NCBI RefSeq assembly: GCF_000756715.1
Contig: NZ_CCSE01000001.1
Location: 1,518,001 to 1,582,000 of the forward strand
Length of the DNA: 64,000 nt
Direction of reading: 5' to 3'
Source of the DNA: Jeotgalicoccus saudimassiliensis
GTDB taxonomy: Bacteria; Bacillota; Bacilli; Staphylococcales; Salinicoccaceae
Shown here piece after piece: positions 25,213-34,169 of the stretch. The notes under the pieces are model-generated. The model searched no databases and was not told where the DNA came from. It saw only the letters and a program-made list of their open reading frames with translations. Numbering within the stretch: position 1 is the first letter of the stretch; the number at the start of each line of letters is the position of its first letter. The position numbers and the translations under genes were made by a program.

Positions 25213-26865
25213 ATGTTCGAACTGTTACTGATTATGCTTGAACGGCTGGGCCTGATTGTAATGCTTGCCTTTATTGCAACACGTCTCAGGTTTTTCAGAG
25301 ATATGCTTTCACCGGCAGCCCCAACGAAAAAGCAGGAATATACTGCAATTTTATTCTTTGGGACTTTCGGGATTATCGGTACATATTCCGGCGTTACTTT
25401 TCAGGCGGAACCATTTCAGCTTGAACGTTTTACAACAGGTATTTTAAATACAGAAGCAATTGCCAACTTCCGCGTCATCGGGGTAGTACTTGCGGGGTTA
25501 TTCGGCGGCTATAAGGTCGGTGGCGCAGCAGGGCTTATGGCCGGCGGCCATCGGATGCTGCTCGGCGGGTTCACAGGATTTGCATGCGGTATTGCAACGA
25601 TTGCAGCAGGTATTTTTGCAGCCTGGTTCCGTTCAAGAAATCCCGGAGTTACCTCCCGTCCTCTCCACGTGTTCGCGATAGGCGGCGCGGCGGAAATGAT
25701 GCAGATGGGGCTGATTGTACTGCTTGCCCGTCCGCTGGCTGACGCTGTAACGCTCGTTCAGCACATTGCAATACCGATGATCCTTGCAAACGGAGTAGGC
25801 TGTGCGCTTTTCCTGTTAATTATTAAAAGTGTCGAAAGAGAAAAAGAGAAAGCAGCAGCTCTGCAGGCTCAAAAAGTACTCCGTATCGCCGAACAGACAC
25901 TCGTTTATTTAAAATCCGGATTGACTGTACAGTCTGCCGGACACGTGTCTTTAATTTTGTATAAAGAATTAAAACTGAAAGGTGTGGTCATTAAAGAAAG
26001 CAGCCGCACACTTGCTGAAATCGGGGGAAAAAGCGATTCAATGGTCACTGAAACACTGAGCAGCAGACTGCACACAATCGGTACTGTCGGGTTTTACTTT
26101 CATTCCAATGTGACAGCTCTTCAGAAAGAAACGCTGTCTGGTCTGGTAAAACTGCTGAACAGCCAGCTTGAACTGGCCGAAGCTGATAAGCTCTATAATC
26201 TGGCACAGGATGCTGAAATCAATGCTTTACAGGCTCAGATAAACCCTCATTTCCTTTTCAACACTTTAAATACCGTGCTGTCGCTCATTCGCATCGATCC
26301 TGAAAAAGCGAGAGCCGCACTGAGATCATTGTCCAAATTTATAAGGCATAATCTGCAGTCCACTACCGAAGATGTTCATACGGTCAGTGACGAGCTCGAA
26401 CATATAAAATCTTATTTATCAATTGAACAAATCCGGTTTGAAGACAGAATTAAAGTCTCATATCATATAGAAGAAAACTGTCTCGACACAGCACTGCCTG
26501 CACTGACTCTCCAGCCGATTATTGAAAATGCAGTAAAACACGGATTTAAAAGAAAAAGCGGACAGTGTGAGCTTCAAATCAACATCCGGCAAAGTAATGA
26601 AGATGTTCACATATATATAGAAGATAACGGCACAGGTGCAGACCCGGAGATGATGGAAACACTGACTTCATGTCCCGGGAATAGTACAGACGGCAATGGT
26701 ATCGCGCTGTATAATATCAACAAAAGACTTATAATGACTTTCGGGCGGAGCTGCGGTCTTCAATTCAGTTCAAAACCGGGGTCCGGCATGACAGTATCTT
26801 TTAAAATACCCAGCACTTTCCACTATATTCGAAAGGATTCGTTTATATATGAAGCAGACGATTAA
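25213..26865 (+). CDS. LytS/BtsS-type sensor histidine kinase
   Basis: This 550-residue kinase has an N-terminal 5-6 helix 5TM-LYT sensor domain (about 1-205), a GAF-like region (about 220-325) and a His_kinase core with the phospho-acceptor His346 in AQINPHFLFNTLNT. The ATPase motifs are IIENAVKHGF and GNGIALYNINKRL. I use the ATG at 25213 because GTGGAGA at 25201-25207 is its ribosome site; the in-frame GTG at 25201 is part of that site. It overlaps the response regulator gene by 17 nt. Relatives sense membrane state or extracellular pyruvate. The downstream CstA gene favours a pyruvate or nutrient signal. Confidence 0.9.
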   Translation: MFELLLIMLERLGLIVMLAFIATRLRFFRDMLSPAAPTKKQEYTAILFFGTFGIIGTYSGVTFQAEPFQLERFTTGILNTEAIANFRVIGVVLAGLFGGYKVGGAAGLMAGGHRMLLGGFTGFACGIATIAAGIFAAWFRSRNPGVTSRPLHVFAIGGAAEMMQMGLIVLLARPLADAVTLVQHIAIPMILANGVGCALFLLIIKSVEREKEKAAALQAQKVLRIAEQTLVYLKSGLTVQSAGHVSLILYKELKLKGVVIKESSRTLAEIGGKSDSMVTETLSSRLHTIGTVGFYFHSNVTALQKETLSGLVKLLNSQLELAEADKLYNLAQDAEINALQAQINPHFLFNTLNTVLSLIRIDPEKARAALRSLSKFIRHNLQSTTEDVHTVSDELEHIKSYLSIEQIRFEDRIKVSYHIEENCLDTALPALTLQPIIENAVKHGFKRKSGQCELQINIRQSNEDVHIYIEDNGTGADPEMMETLTSCPGNSTDGNGIALYNINKRLIMTFGRSCGLQFSSKPGSGMTVSFKIPSTFHYIRKDSFIYEADD

Positions 26866-27568
26866 AACACTCGTTGCAGATGATGAAAAGTACAGCCTTG
26901 AGGAATTAAAATTTTTACTGAAAGAACATCCCTCCATTCAGATTACCGGTGAAGCATCCACCGGACAGGAAGCCCTGTCCAAAATAATTTCCGAGGAGCC
27001 TGAACTGCTGCTTCTCGATATCGACATGCCTGAAATGACCGGCACAGAGCTCGCAGTGATTTTAAAGAAGATGAAAAATCCGCCGCTCATTATTTTTACT
27101 ACTGCCTATTCTGAATACGCAGTGGATGCTTTCAAAGTACAGGCTGCCGGATATTTGCTGAAGCCTGTTGATGAAACAGAACTGGCCGAAGCTGTTCGCC
27201 ACGCCGCTGAACTGTTGGAATCCAGACGCGGTCCGTCGACCGGGAAGCTCGCAGTCGGCATCGATGAAGCAGTAACTTATTTAAACCCCTGCGATATATT
27301 GTTTGCTTCAAGAGAAAATAACACGACATCAGTCATTTCATTAAAGGGAACGTTCAAAAGCAGAATGACTTTAAAGGATCTCGAATCCAGACTCTCGAAT
27401 CATCCATTTTTCCGTGTTCATAAAAGTTATATCGTGAATACCGATATGATAATTGAAATGACACCCTGGTTTAACGGTGCTTTTCAGCTAGCGCTGAGTC
27501 ATACAGATGTTCAAATTCCCGTCAGCAGAAATTACGTAAAAGCGCTGCGGACACAAATAGAATTATAA
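26849..27568 (+). CDS. LytTR-family response regulator
   Basis: This 239-residue protein has an N-terminal receiver domain with acidic pocket (ADDE), phospho-acceptor Asp57 in LLLDIDMPEM and Lys in LLKPVDE. A C-terminal LytTR DNA-binding domain (about 135-239) contains FFRVHKSYIVN and PVSRNYVKAL. It is translated from within the 3' end of the kinase gene, so the pair is coupled. The likely target is the CstA-type gene 130 bp downstream, whose promoter has a good -10 but poor -35 box, as expected for an activated promoter. Confidence 0.92.
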   Translation: MKQTIKTLVADDEKYSLEELKFLLKEHPSIQITGEASTGQEALSKIISEEPELLLLDIDMPEMTGTELAVILKKMKNPPLIIFTTAYSEYAVDAFKVQAAGYLLKPVDETELAEAVRHAAELLESRRGPSTGKLAVGIDEAVTYLNPCDILFASRENNTTSVISLKGTFKSRMTLKDLESRLSNHPFFRVHKSYIVNTDMIIEMTPWFNGAFQLALSHTDVQIPVSRNYVKALRTQIEL

Positions 27569-27597
27569 TAACGGCCTTTTAAGGCCGTTATTTTGCT
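27567..27597 (+). terminator. terminator between regulator and cstA-type gene
   Basis: AATAACGGCCTT pairs with AAGGCCGTTATT over 12 bp with a 2-nt gap at the tip, followed by TTGCTTTT. It separates the two-component operon from the carrier gene. Confidence 0.8.
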
Positions 27598-27612
27598 TTT
27601 CGGAACCGTATT

Positions 27613-27644
27613 TCGACACGATAGCAGAATCCCTACTTTATAAT
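27613..27644 (+). promoter_or_regulatory. weak promoter of the CstA-type gene
   Basis: A consensus TATAAT is at 27639-27644, but the -35 region at normal spacing (ACACGA) is poor; the nearest match TCGACA is 20 bp away. This suggests activator dependence, plausibly on the LytTR regulator just upstream. Confidence 0.45.
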
Positions 27645-27699
27645 CAGTATCTTTTGTAAACTGTTCTATGAAAACGCATTCATAATTAGGGGGAGCAAG

Positions 27700-29166
27700 A
27701 TGATTACATTTATAGGGGCTGTCGCTCTTTTAATAATTGGGTTCTTTACATACGGGAAATTTGTCGAGAAAGTTTTCCAGCCAAAAGAACACAGAGCAAC
27801 ACCCGCGTACACAAAACATGATGGTGTCGATTATCTGCCAATGCATAAAAATAAAAACGCACTGATTCAATTAATCAGTATTGCCGGGGTTGGTCCAATC
27901 TTTGGACCAATTATGGGCGCACTTTACGGTCCGCCGGCATTTATCTGGATTGTCGTGGGCTGTATATTTGCCGGCGGTGTTCATGATTACTTAACAGGTA
28001 TGATTTCTATTCGTAACAATGGGGCGCACTTACCGGAACTTGCGGGCAAATTTTTAGGAAAAGCAATGAAACATGTCGTAAATGCTTTTTCTATCCTGCT
28101 GCTGCTGCTTGTCGGTACAGTATTTGTAGCATCACCTGCAGATTTACTGTATGACCTGTCTAATGGGGCAGTACCGGTCATTATATTTATCGTCCTTATT
28201 TTTATCTATTATCTTTTAGCAACAATATTACCGATCAATAAAATTATCGGGACGATTTATCCGTATCTCGGGGCATTGCTCTTATTCAGCACAGTGGGCA
28301 TCGGATTCGCACTCATTTGGAATCAGGCACCGATTCCTGAACTGTCGTTTACGAATACTCATCCTGCAGGCGCGGCAATATTCCCGCTGCTGTTTTTAAC
28401 AATTTCATGCGGAGCTTTATCAGGCTTCCATGCCACGCAGTCACCGATTATTTCACGCACAACGAAAAATGAAACACAGGGGCGTTCAATTTTCTACGGA
28501 ATGATGATTGCAGAAGGTATTATAGCGATGATCTGGGCCGCTGCTGCAATGAGTCTGTTTGACGGACCGGTTACTTTAAGCGAACTGATTAATACGATTG
28601 GTACCGGCGGTATCGTCAATGAAATCTCAACGATGATGCTCGGCCCAATTTTCGGTACCTTTGCAGTTTTAGGTGTCATTGTTCTGCCGATTACTTCGGG
28701 TGACACTGCATTCAGAAGTGCACGTATGATTATTGCGGACTATATCCGTGTACCTCAGAAAAAAATCATGAGCAGAATCTGGATTGCTGCACCGATATTT
28801 ATCGTGTCAATTATACTGACAAATATGGATTTTACGCTGTTATGGCGATACTTTAACTGGGCCAACCAGTCAACTGCGATGATTGCACTGTGGATTGGAG
28901 CTATGTATCTGTTCATTGGCGGACGAAACTACTGGATAGCTGTTGTACCGGCAGTATTTATGACGATGACGGTAACAACTTATATTATTAATGCACCTAT
29001 CGGTTTGAATATGCCGATGAACATTTCATTAATCATCAGTGCGGTCGTTACTTTGTTCATTACACTGTTATTCTTTAATGCTGCAAGAAAACGCCGCAGC
29101 GAAAAAACACCGCTGGAATCAGATATTTCTTCTTGGAGCAAAGAACAATACGCTTACTCAAAATAA
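27700..29166 (+). CDS. CstA-family carrier (carbon starvation/pyruvate transporter type)
   Basis: This 488-residue protein has many hydrophobic helices. It carries CstA-family segments near the start (ISIAGVGPIFGPIMGALYGP) and in the middle (SGFHATQSPIISRTTKNE and PITSGDTAFRSARMII). E. coli CstA and BtsT of this family import pyruvate or peptides. BtsT is induced by the BtsSR system, which is of the same type as the two-component pair directly upstream here. The arrangement therefore suggests a pyruvate-uptake circuit, as an inference. A strong GGGGGAG ribosome site precedes the ATG. Confidence 0.9.
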   Translation: MITFIGAVALLIIGFFTYGKFVEKVFQPKEHRATPAYTKHDGVDYLPMHKNKNALIQLISIAGVGPIFGPIMGALYGPPAFIWIVVGCIFAGGVHDYLTGMISIRNNGAHLPELAGKFLGKAMKHVVNAFSILLLLLVGTVFVASPADLLYDLSNGAVPVIIFIVLIFIYYLLATILPINKIIGTIYPYLGALLLFSTVGIGFALIWNQAPIPELSFTNTHPAGAAIFPLLFLTISCGALSGFHATQSPIISRTTKNETQGRSIFYGMMIAEGIIAMIWAAAAMSLFDGPVTLSELINTIGTGGIVNEISTMMLGPIFGTFAVLGVIVLPITSGDTAFRSARMIIADYIRVPQKKIMSRIWIAAPIFIVSIILTNMDFTLLWRYFNWANQSTAMIALWIGAMYLFIGGRNYWIAVVPAVFMTMTVTTYIINAPIGLNMPMNISLIISAVVTLFITLLFFNAARKRRSEKTPLESDISSWSKEQYAYSK

Positions 29167-29176
29167 ATAATAACTT

Positions 29177-29225
29177 ATGCCTTAAATGAAGAGTTTAACT
29201 GCTCTTTATTTAGGGCATATTTTAT
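29177..29225 (+). terminator. terminator of the CstA-type gene
   Basis: A long hairpin ATGCC.TAAAT-GAAGAG pairs with CTCTTT-ATTTA-GGGCAT with minor mismatches, followed by ATTTTATAG. Confidence 0.75.
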
Positions 29226-29269
29226 AGTAAGAACCATTTAACCGTGCAATAAGTTAGGAGAGGTTCATT

Positions 29270-30157
29270 ATGAAGAAATGGATAATCTTGTTACTTACGG
29301 TTACGATGATAACTCTCGCAGCATGCAGCACGGACGTACCGGAAGCAGATACTGAAAACGAAACGGACAACACATCAGAAGAAACGGACTCTGAAGCTGA
29401 TAAGCAGGATGACTCTGAAGAACAGACCGGTCAGAGTGACTCGGCTGAGCAGGACGGGGATGATTCAGAAGCAGCAGAAGATGAAGAGAAATCAGAAGAA
29501 AGTACTTCTGACAACGAAAGTAAAGAGGATGATCAGCAGACTGAAACAAATGAGAATACAGTAAATGAGCCGGACTATACAGCTGCAGAACATTGTATTA
29601 TGACGCAGCTTACAGAGTGTGAGAACGTTCCGGAAGCAGATCAGTTCCAGGCATACAGGGACCTTGTTGAAGATGGAACATTGCCGCAGGTACCGGGAAG
29701 CGGCTGCCTGCCATGCGCTGTGAAATATTCATTTGAAGTCAAATATGGTGACTCCAACCAGGTGAATTCAACTGTTCTCCCGCGCTCTGACAAAATGCCG
29801 GCAGATATTGCGAATCCATCAGAATTTGTTCAGCAGTATTTATTCGCACTGCCTTCTTACTTCAATAATGAGGATGAGGTCGCACTCAGTTTCTATCTCC
29901 CGGAATCACCGGGCTATCATGCTCTGTTTGCAAACAGAGCATCAGGGAACTACAGCAACCACATGACGTACTCCGTCTTTATCGATTCTGTAGTGGAGAA
30001 CCCTGACGGCAGCCAATACGTGTATGCAACACGGGAATATTCACATATAAATACAGACAGCGTTTATGAAGTATATGCCCGCTATCAGGTCGTGGAACAG
30101 GACGGCAGGTATTATCTGACAGACTATCAAGAGCTTGAAAACAGACGTGTAGAATAA
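29270..30157 (+). CDS. lipoprotein with acidic linker and C-terminal globular domain
   Basis: This 295-residue lipoprotein has lipobox LAAC with acylated Cys19, a Glu/Asp/Ser/Thr-rich linker of about 80 residues, and a C-terminal domain of about 190 residues with two cysteine pairs (HCIMTQLTEC and GSGCLPCAV). From its overall look it resembles staphylococcal surface lipoproteins of unknown function with a nuclear-transport-factor-2-like C-terminal part (YVYATREYSHIN....RYQVVEQDGRYYLTDYQ). It is monocistronic, with an AGGAGAGG ribosome site. The function is unknown. Confidence 0.75.
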   Translation: MKKWIILLLTVTMITLAACSTDVPEADTENETDNTSEETDSEADKQDDSEEQTGQSDSAEQDGDDSEAAEDEEKSEESTSDNESKEDDQQTETNENTVNEPDYTAAEHCIMTQLTECENVPEADQFQAYRDLVEDGTLPQVPGSGCLPCAVKYSFEVKYGDSNQVNSTVLPRSDKMPADIANPSEFVQQYLFALPSYFNNEDEVALSFYLPESPGYHALFANRASGNYSNHMTYSVFIDSVVENPDGSQYVYATREYSHINTDSVYEVYARYQVVEQDGRYYLTDYQELENRRVE

Positions 30158-30163
30158 AAAAAC

Positions 30164-30206
30164 AAAAAGTTCCGTTCAGCTTCATGCTGAACGGAACTTT
30201 TTTTAT
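30164..30206 (+). terminator. terminator of the lipoprotein gene
   Basis: Perfect 17-bp stem beginning AAAAAGTTCCGTTCAGC, 5-nt loop and T-run. Confidence 0.9.
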
Positions 30207-30493
30207 GTCATATTTCTGTTATATATTACGAAAAAGCCCCTTTATATTACGTAAATATGTCTATTTCATGGTAATAATCAGAAATAATACAGCCAGATGT
30301 CAATATTACAATTCTGCTTTTAATTGTAACGTTCTTCTTATTAGACTGTAACACACGTAAAAAACTTCTGTGTTATATTTGGTCATGTCTTCGGAAAACA
30401 AGACTTTTATTAAGTTTATGTTTACCCTTAATCAAATTAAAAAAACAGTAAATGCATTAATTGCATAATCTTTTTTTGGAGGAATTACAAATT
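30207..30493. other. long upstream region of the sceD-like gene
   Basis: No gene is visible. It holds repeated ATATTAC elements (about 30221, 30242, 30303), the inverted repeat at 30306-30329, a TGTAAC at 30347-30352 and a TTATAT -10-like box at about 30373-30380. These are followed by a leader of roughly 100 nt with a weak hairpin GTCTT/AAGAC at about 30387-30404. Confidence 0.5.
30306..30329. promoter_or_regulatory. inverted repeat with WalR-like half-sites
   Basis: TTACAATT (30306-30313) and AATTGTAA (30322-30329) form a perfect 8-bp-arm repeat with an 8-nt spacer. TGTAAC occurs at 30325-30330 and again at 30347-30352, two helical turns apart. WalR recognises direct TGTWAH repeats 5 nt apart; here the half-sites fit but the spacing does not. 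Confidence 0.4.
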
Positions 30494-31216
30494 ATGAAGA
30501 AAACAATATTAGCGACTACATTAGCATTAGGTTTAGGCGTAACTGGAATTACAGCAGGTCAGGCAGATGCTTCATCATACGATCTTAACAAAGAAGAACT
30601 TGCTTACACGGCACAAAACAATCCTGAAGCTTTAAACGCATCTGCACTTCACGAAGGTGCATATGACTATAACTTCAGCCACAACAACTTTAACTACGAT
30701 TTCAACTCTGATGGTACTTACTATGCATGGGCTTACCAAAGCAATGGTAACGCACAAGCTGAATTACCAGCTCAGGAACAGACAGCTGCACCTGCAGTAA
30801 AAGAAGAAACTCAAACAGTTGAACAAAACAACTACACTTATGAAGAAAACAGCTACACTTACACTGAAGAAGTACAAGAACCGGCACAAAACACACAAAC
30901 ACAAGCTCCGGCAGTAGAAGAAGTTGAAGAGCCGGCAGCACCAGCTCCACAAAACAATACTGCAAGCACAACTAACACAAACAGCGGTTTAAACTGGGGT
31001 TCATTAGCTGCATGTGAATCAGGCGGCAACCCTAACATTGTAAGTGCAAACGGTATGTACCACGGTCTTTACCAGTTTGACGCTCAAACTTGGCAGTCAG
31101 TTGGCGGTTCTGGTGTAGCATCAGATGCATCAGCAGCTGAACAGACTAAAAGAGCACAAATGCTTTACGACCAAAGAGGTTCACAGCCTTGGCCTGTATG
31201 TGGTGCCAACCTGTAA
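30494..31216 (+). CDS. sceD: SceD/IsaA-like secreted transglycosylase
   Basis: This 240-residue secreted protein has a signal peptide (MKKTILATTLALGLGVTG...AQADA), a Gln/Asn/Tyr-rich N-terminal part, a Pro/Glu/Ala/Thr-rich linker, and a C-terminal transglycosylase-like domain of about 75 residues (WGSLAACESGGNPNIVSANG, with the catalytic Glu in CESGG, and LYQFDAQTWQSVGG). SceD and IsaA of staphylococci cleave peptidoglycan and are controlled by WalRK, which is encoded at the other end of this window. I start it at the ATG at 30494 after TTGGAGGAA; an upstream in-frame ATG at 30461 lacks a ribosome site and would spoil the signal peptide. Confidence 0.88.
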   Translation: MKKTILATTLALGLGVTGITAGQADASSYDLNKEELAYTAQNNPEALNASALHEGAYDYNFSHNNFNYDFNSDGTYYAWAYQSNGNAQAELPAQEQTAAPAVKEETQTVEQNNYTYEENSYTYTEEVQEPAQNTQTQAPAVEEVEEPAAPAPQNNTASTTNTNSGLNWGSLAACESGGNPNIVSANGMYHGLYQFDAQTWQSVGGSGVASDASAAEQTKRAQMLYDQRGSQPWPVCGANL

Positions 31217-31236
31217 TAGAATAATAAGTATTTAAG

Positions 31237-31267
31237 GATCGGGATAATAATCCCGATCTTTTTTTTA
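31237..31267 (+). terminator. terminator of the sceD-like gene
   Basis: GATCGGGAT pairs with ATCCCGATC around AATA, followed by nine T. Confidence 0.9.
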
Positions 31268-31405
31268 TGTTTATTTTTACGATATTTCCCGGGCAATTAG
31301 AAATTTCAATTTTTCACCAGGCATTTTGCTGTCTTATAAAAGTTTAAATATCTATAGTTAGGCTATAGGACACAAATACATACAACAAAGAAAGCAGGTT
31401 GAATT

Positions 31406-32362
31406 ATGACTAAAATTTATAGTGCAGTAAAGCTTCCTGAAACTGCAGTAAAAATCATTAAAGACCAAAATATTGAACTGGACATGCACGATGAGTTAAC
31501 GACACCAAAACCTGATGAAATTGCAGAAAAAGTAAAAGATGCTGACGGTTTAATTACAGGTGTTAACGTGCAGGCACCAGCTGAAGTCATACGGGCAAAC
31601 CCTGATCTTAAAGTTATTGCAAATGTCGGTTCAGGATTCAACAACATTGACATTGAGGAAGCAGACAAACACAATATTCCTGTCACGAACACTCCGGTTC
31701 ATGAATCTGTGGCATCCACTGCAGAGCTTGCATTCACGTTGATGCTGGCCTTATCACGACGCGTACTTCCAGGGCATGAGATGGCTGTGAAAAATGAATT
31801 CGACGGGTGGCAGGTTATGGGTTACCTCGGCGGAAATCAGGTTATCGATAAAACACTTGCTGTCGTCGGTTTCGGACAGATTGGCCAGTATATCGGCAAA
31901 CTCGCACTGGCATTTAATATGAAATTGCTATATGTCGATCAGGAAGAAAAAGATACAGACCTCGATGCGAAAAAAGTCAGTCTTGAAGAAGCTTTAAAAG
32001 AAGCTGATTATGTGATTACTCAGGTTAACTACAATGAAACATCACATCATCTCTTCGGTAAAAAAGAATTCGAACAGATGAAAGAGTCTGCATACTTCAT
32101 TAACACTGCACGCGGCGGTGTTGTAGATGAAGCAGCGCTTGCCGATGCTCTTAAAAACAATCAGATTCAGGCTGCAGCGCTCGATGTGCATGAAGAAGAA
32201 CCGCATATCAATGAAACGCTCGCTAAACTTGATAACGTAATTCTGACACCTCATATCGGTAACGACACTTATGAAGCGAGAAATAAAATGGCGGAAGTTG
32301 CTGCGGATCAGGCAGTTAAAGCGCTGAATAAAGAACGATTAGATTATCAGGTAAATAAGTAA
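31406..32362 (+). CDS. D-2-hydroxyacid dehydrogenase (phosphoglycerate dehydrogenase-like)
   Basis: This 318-residue NAD-dependent enzyme has the NAD motif VVGFGQIGQYIGKLA, catalytic Arg in INTARGGVVDE, Glu in DVHEEEP and catalytic His in LTPHIGNDT. This layout matches glyoxylate/hydroxypyruvate reductases and related D-isomer dehydrogenases. There is no C-terminal ACT domain, so it is not a full SerA. It is monocistronic, with an AAAGCAGG ribosome site and a strong terminator at 32371-32408. The substrate is undefined. Confidence 0.88.
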   Translation: MTKIYSAVKLPETAVKIIKDQNIELDMHDELTTPKPDEIAEKVKDADGLITGVNVQAPAEVIRANPDLKVIANVGSGFNNIDIEEADKHNIPVTNTPVHESVASTAELAFTLMLALSRRVLPGHEMAVKNEFDGWQVMGYLGGNQVIDKTLAVVGFGQIGQYIGKLALAFNMKLLYVDQEEKDTDLDAKKVSLEEALKEADYVITQVNYNETSHHLFGKKEFEQMKESAYFINTARGGVVDEAALADALKNNQIQAAALDVHEEEPHINETLAKLDNVILTPHIGNDTYEARNKMAEVAADQAVKALNKERLDYQVNK

Positions 32363-32370
32363 TATACAGG

Positions 32371-32408
32371 CTGCCCATCAGTGATTATATGCTGACGGGC
32401 AGTTTTTT
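32371..32408 (+). terminator. terminator of the dehydrogenase gene
   Basis: CTGCCC.TCAG pairs with CTGA.GGGCAG, 10-nt loop, then TTTTTT. Confidence 0.85.
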
Positions 32409-32516
32409 AACCTCAACTTAACATTGAGTTAACTGATTATTTTTACATTTGTATCCGCTGTCATAGTTTGTTAACCTCTACTAGTACGTTTACTAAATTT
32501 AAAAGGGGTTATATTT

Positions 32517-33926
32517 ATGGAACTTACAAATCAGCCAATGTTAATTTGGTTTGTCGTCGGTTACGGCATTTTTATGCTGATACTCGGCGTCTATTATTCT
32601 AAGAAAGTCACGACGAGTGATGATTTCATTCTCGCAGGAAAGTCACTCGGTCCTATAGTACTGATGGGGACACTTCTCGCTACATGGGTAGGAAGCGGCT
32701 CGGTCACAGGCGGAGAAAACTCCATGGCTTATTCCTTTGGAATCTGGCCGGCATTAATGAGTACTCTTCCATCACTTATCGGTATTACAACAATCTTCAT
32801 TATTTCATCCAAAATTAAACATTACGGCAAACATACAGTTGCTGAAATACTGGAAGTAAAATACGGCAGATGGGCAAGCCTGCTTGCTGCATTTATTATC
32901 ATCCTGGCATTTGTCGGTATTGTATCGTATCAATTCCAGGGACTTGGTTTTATCTTAAGTATTTCGACGGGAATCTCACCTGAAACGGGTACCATTATCG
33001 GTGCTGCGATTATTATTTTCCTGGCATGTATAGGAGGACTGATGTCTGTCGCTCCAACAGATGCTGCGAGTGCTTTTCTTGTAATCATAGGACTCATTAT
33101 TGCATTGCCACTGGCAATCTCTGCTGCCGGAGGCTGGGATCAGATTATCGCCAACGTACCGGACACTCACACTTCATTTACAGGCGGGCTAAGCTTCCTG
33201 CAGTTAATGGGTTATTATCTTCCGACATTATTCCTTCTTCTCGGGGACCAGAATATTTACCAGAGAATGGCTGCATCTAATAACGATAACAGTACAAAGC
33301 GCGGCACAATCGGATGGATTCTTGCACTTGTCATTGTGACACCGATTATTTCTGTTCTTGCTTTCACTTCGCGATCAATTTTCCCGAATATTGATCCGGG
33401 AATGGCAGTTATCGCTTTGACAAGCGTACTTCCAGTAGCAGTAGGCGGTATTCTGATTGCTGCATTAACAGCTTTCATCGTAACTACAGGGAACTCATAT
33501 CTGCTGTCAGCAGCAACAAGTGTAATTTACGATTTCTTCGCTAAATACATAAAGAAAGATATTAATGATAAACAAAAGCTCATCTATACAAGATTACTCA
33601 TTCCGCTGTTAGGTGTGATTGCATTCTTACTGACAATGTATTTCCCGACAGTACTTTCAGTTCAGATGTATTCATACACAGTATACGGTGCGGGCATTAC
33701 ACCAGCGTTACTGGCTGTCTTCCTGTTCCCTCAGGTGACTAAGGCTGCAGGCCTTTCTTCAATGATTACAGGGCTTATTGCAACGTTATTCTGGGAATTT
33801 TTCTATCTGGAATCTACAGGTATAAACTCAGTAATAGTATCTGTGCCGGCTGCAATTATCGTACTGCTTGTTGTCACTGTGTTTACTTATAAAAAAGACA
33901 ACGGCACCTGCACAGCTGCTCAATAA
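32517..33926 (+). CDS. sodium:solute symporter (SSS family)
   Basis: This 469-residue membrane protein has about 13 helices. It shows SSS features: a short N-terminal helix, TSDDFILAGKSLGP, and WVGSGSVTGGENSMAYSFG in the first core helices. LGDQNIYQRMAAS and TGNSYLLSAATSVIYDFF lie around the sodium-site helix. The family imports solutes such as proline, pantothenate, sugars or organic acids with sodium; the substrate is not readable here. No hairpin follows it, so transcripts may run towards the second SAM riboswitch, which has its own -10 box 45 nt downstream. Confidence 0.9.
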   Translation: MELTNQPMLIWFVVGYGIFMLILGVYYSKKVTTSDDFILAGKSLGPIVLMGTLLATWVGSGSVTGGENSMAYSFGIWPALMSTLPSLIGITTIFIISSKIKHYGKHTVAEILEVKYGRWASLLAAFIIILAFVGIVSYQFQGLGFILSISTGISPETGTIIGAAIIIFLACIGGLMSVAPTDAASAFLVIIGLIIALPLAISAAGGWDQIIANVPDTHTSFTGGLSFLQLMGYYLPTLFLLLGDQNIYQRMAASNNDNSTKRGTIGWILALVIVTPIISVLAFTSRSIFPNIDPGMAVIALTSVLPVAVGGILIAALTAFIVTTGNSYLLSAATSVIYDFFAKYIKKDINDKQKLIYTRLLIPLLGVIAFLLTMYFPTVLSVQMYSYTVYGAGITPALLAVFLFPQVTKAAGLSSMITGLIATLFWEFFYLESTGINSVIVSVPAAIIVLLVVTVFTYKKDNGTCTAAQ

Positions 33927-33970
33927 GGAAGATTTCAGGCAAAAGGGAAGAAATTCACTTTTGAATGTAG

Positions 33971-33976
33971 TATAAT
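33971..33976 (+). promoter_or_regulatory. -10 box for the second SAM riboswitch
   Basis: Consensus TATAAT, about 20 nt before the riboswitch P1 stem. No good -35 box is seen at 16-18 nt. Confidence 0.5.
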
Positions 33977-33995
33977 ATGAATTAAATAAAATAGT

Positions 33996-34100
33996 TCTCT
34001 TATTAAGAGCGAGTGGAGGGATTTGGCCCTGTGAAACTCCGGCAACAGCTGTAAAGCGATGTGCTAATTCCAACAGTTTATTTAAACTGGATGATAAGAA
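33996..34100 (+). ncRNA. second SAM-I (S-box) riboswitch
   Basis: Conserved S-box blocks are present: AAGAGCGAGTGGAGGGATTT, GGCCCTGTGAAA and CTCCGGCAAC. They end in GGATGATAAGAAG, with a P1 stem pairing 33998-34003 with 34094-34099. It shares the architecture of the metNPQ riboswitch at 11851-11950 but differs in the P3/P4 loops. It precedes a 57-codon gene rather than a known methionine gene. Confidence 0.92.
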
Positions 34101-34109
34101 GTCGGGTAA

Positions 34110-34145
34110 AGCTCTTCTTAATTCAGGAAGAGCTATTTTATTTGA
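34110..34145 (+). terminator. expression-platform terminator of the second SAM riboswitch
   Basis: AGCTCTTC pairs with GAAGAGCT (8 bp, 9-nt loop) followed by ATTTTATTT. It is placed exactly as in other S-box leaders and just before the 57-codon gene. Confidence 0.85.
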
Positions 34146-34169
34146 AAAAATAAAAAAGGTGGTAATAAT

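Noticed and set aside
27598-27699. Search for direct-repeat LytTR binding sites before the CstA gene.
   Set aside because: No convincing pair of repeats was seen by eye; only the weak promoter is reported.
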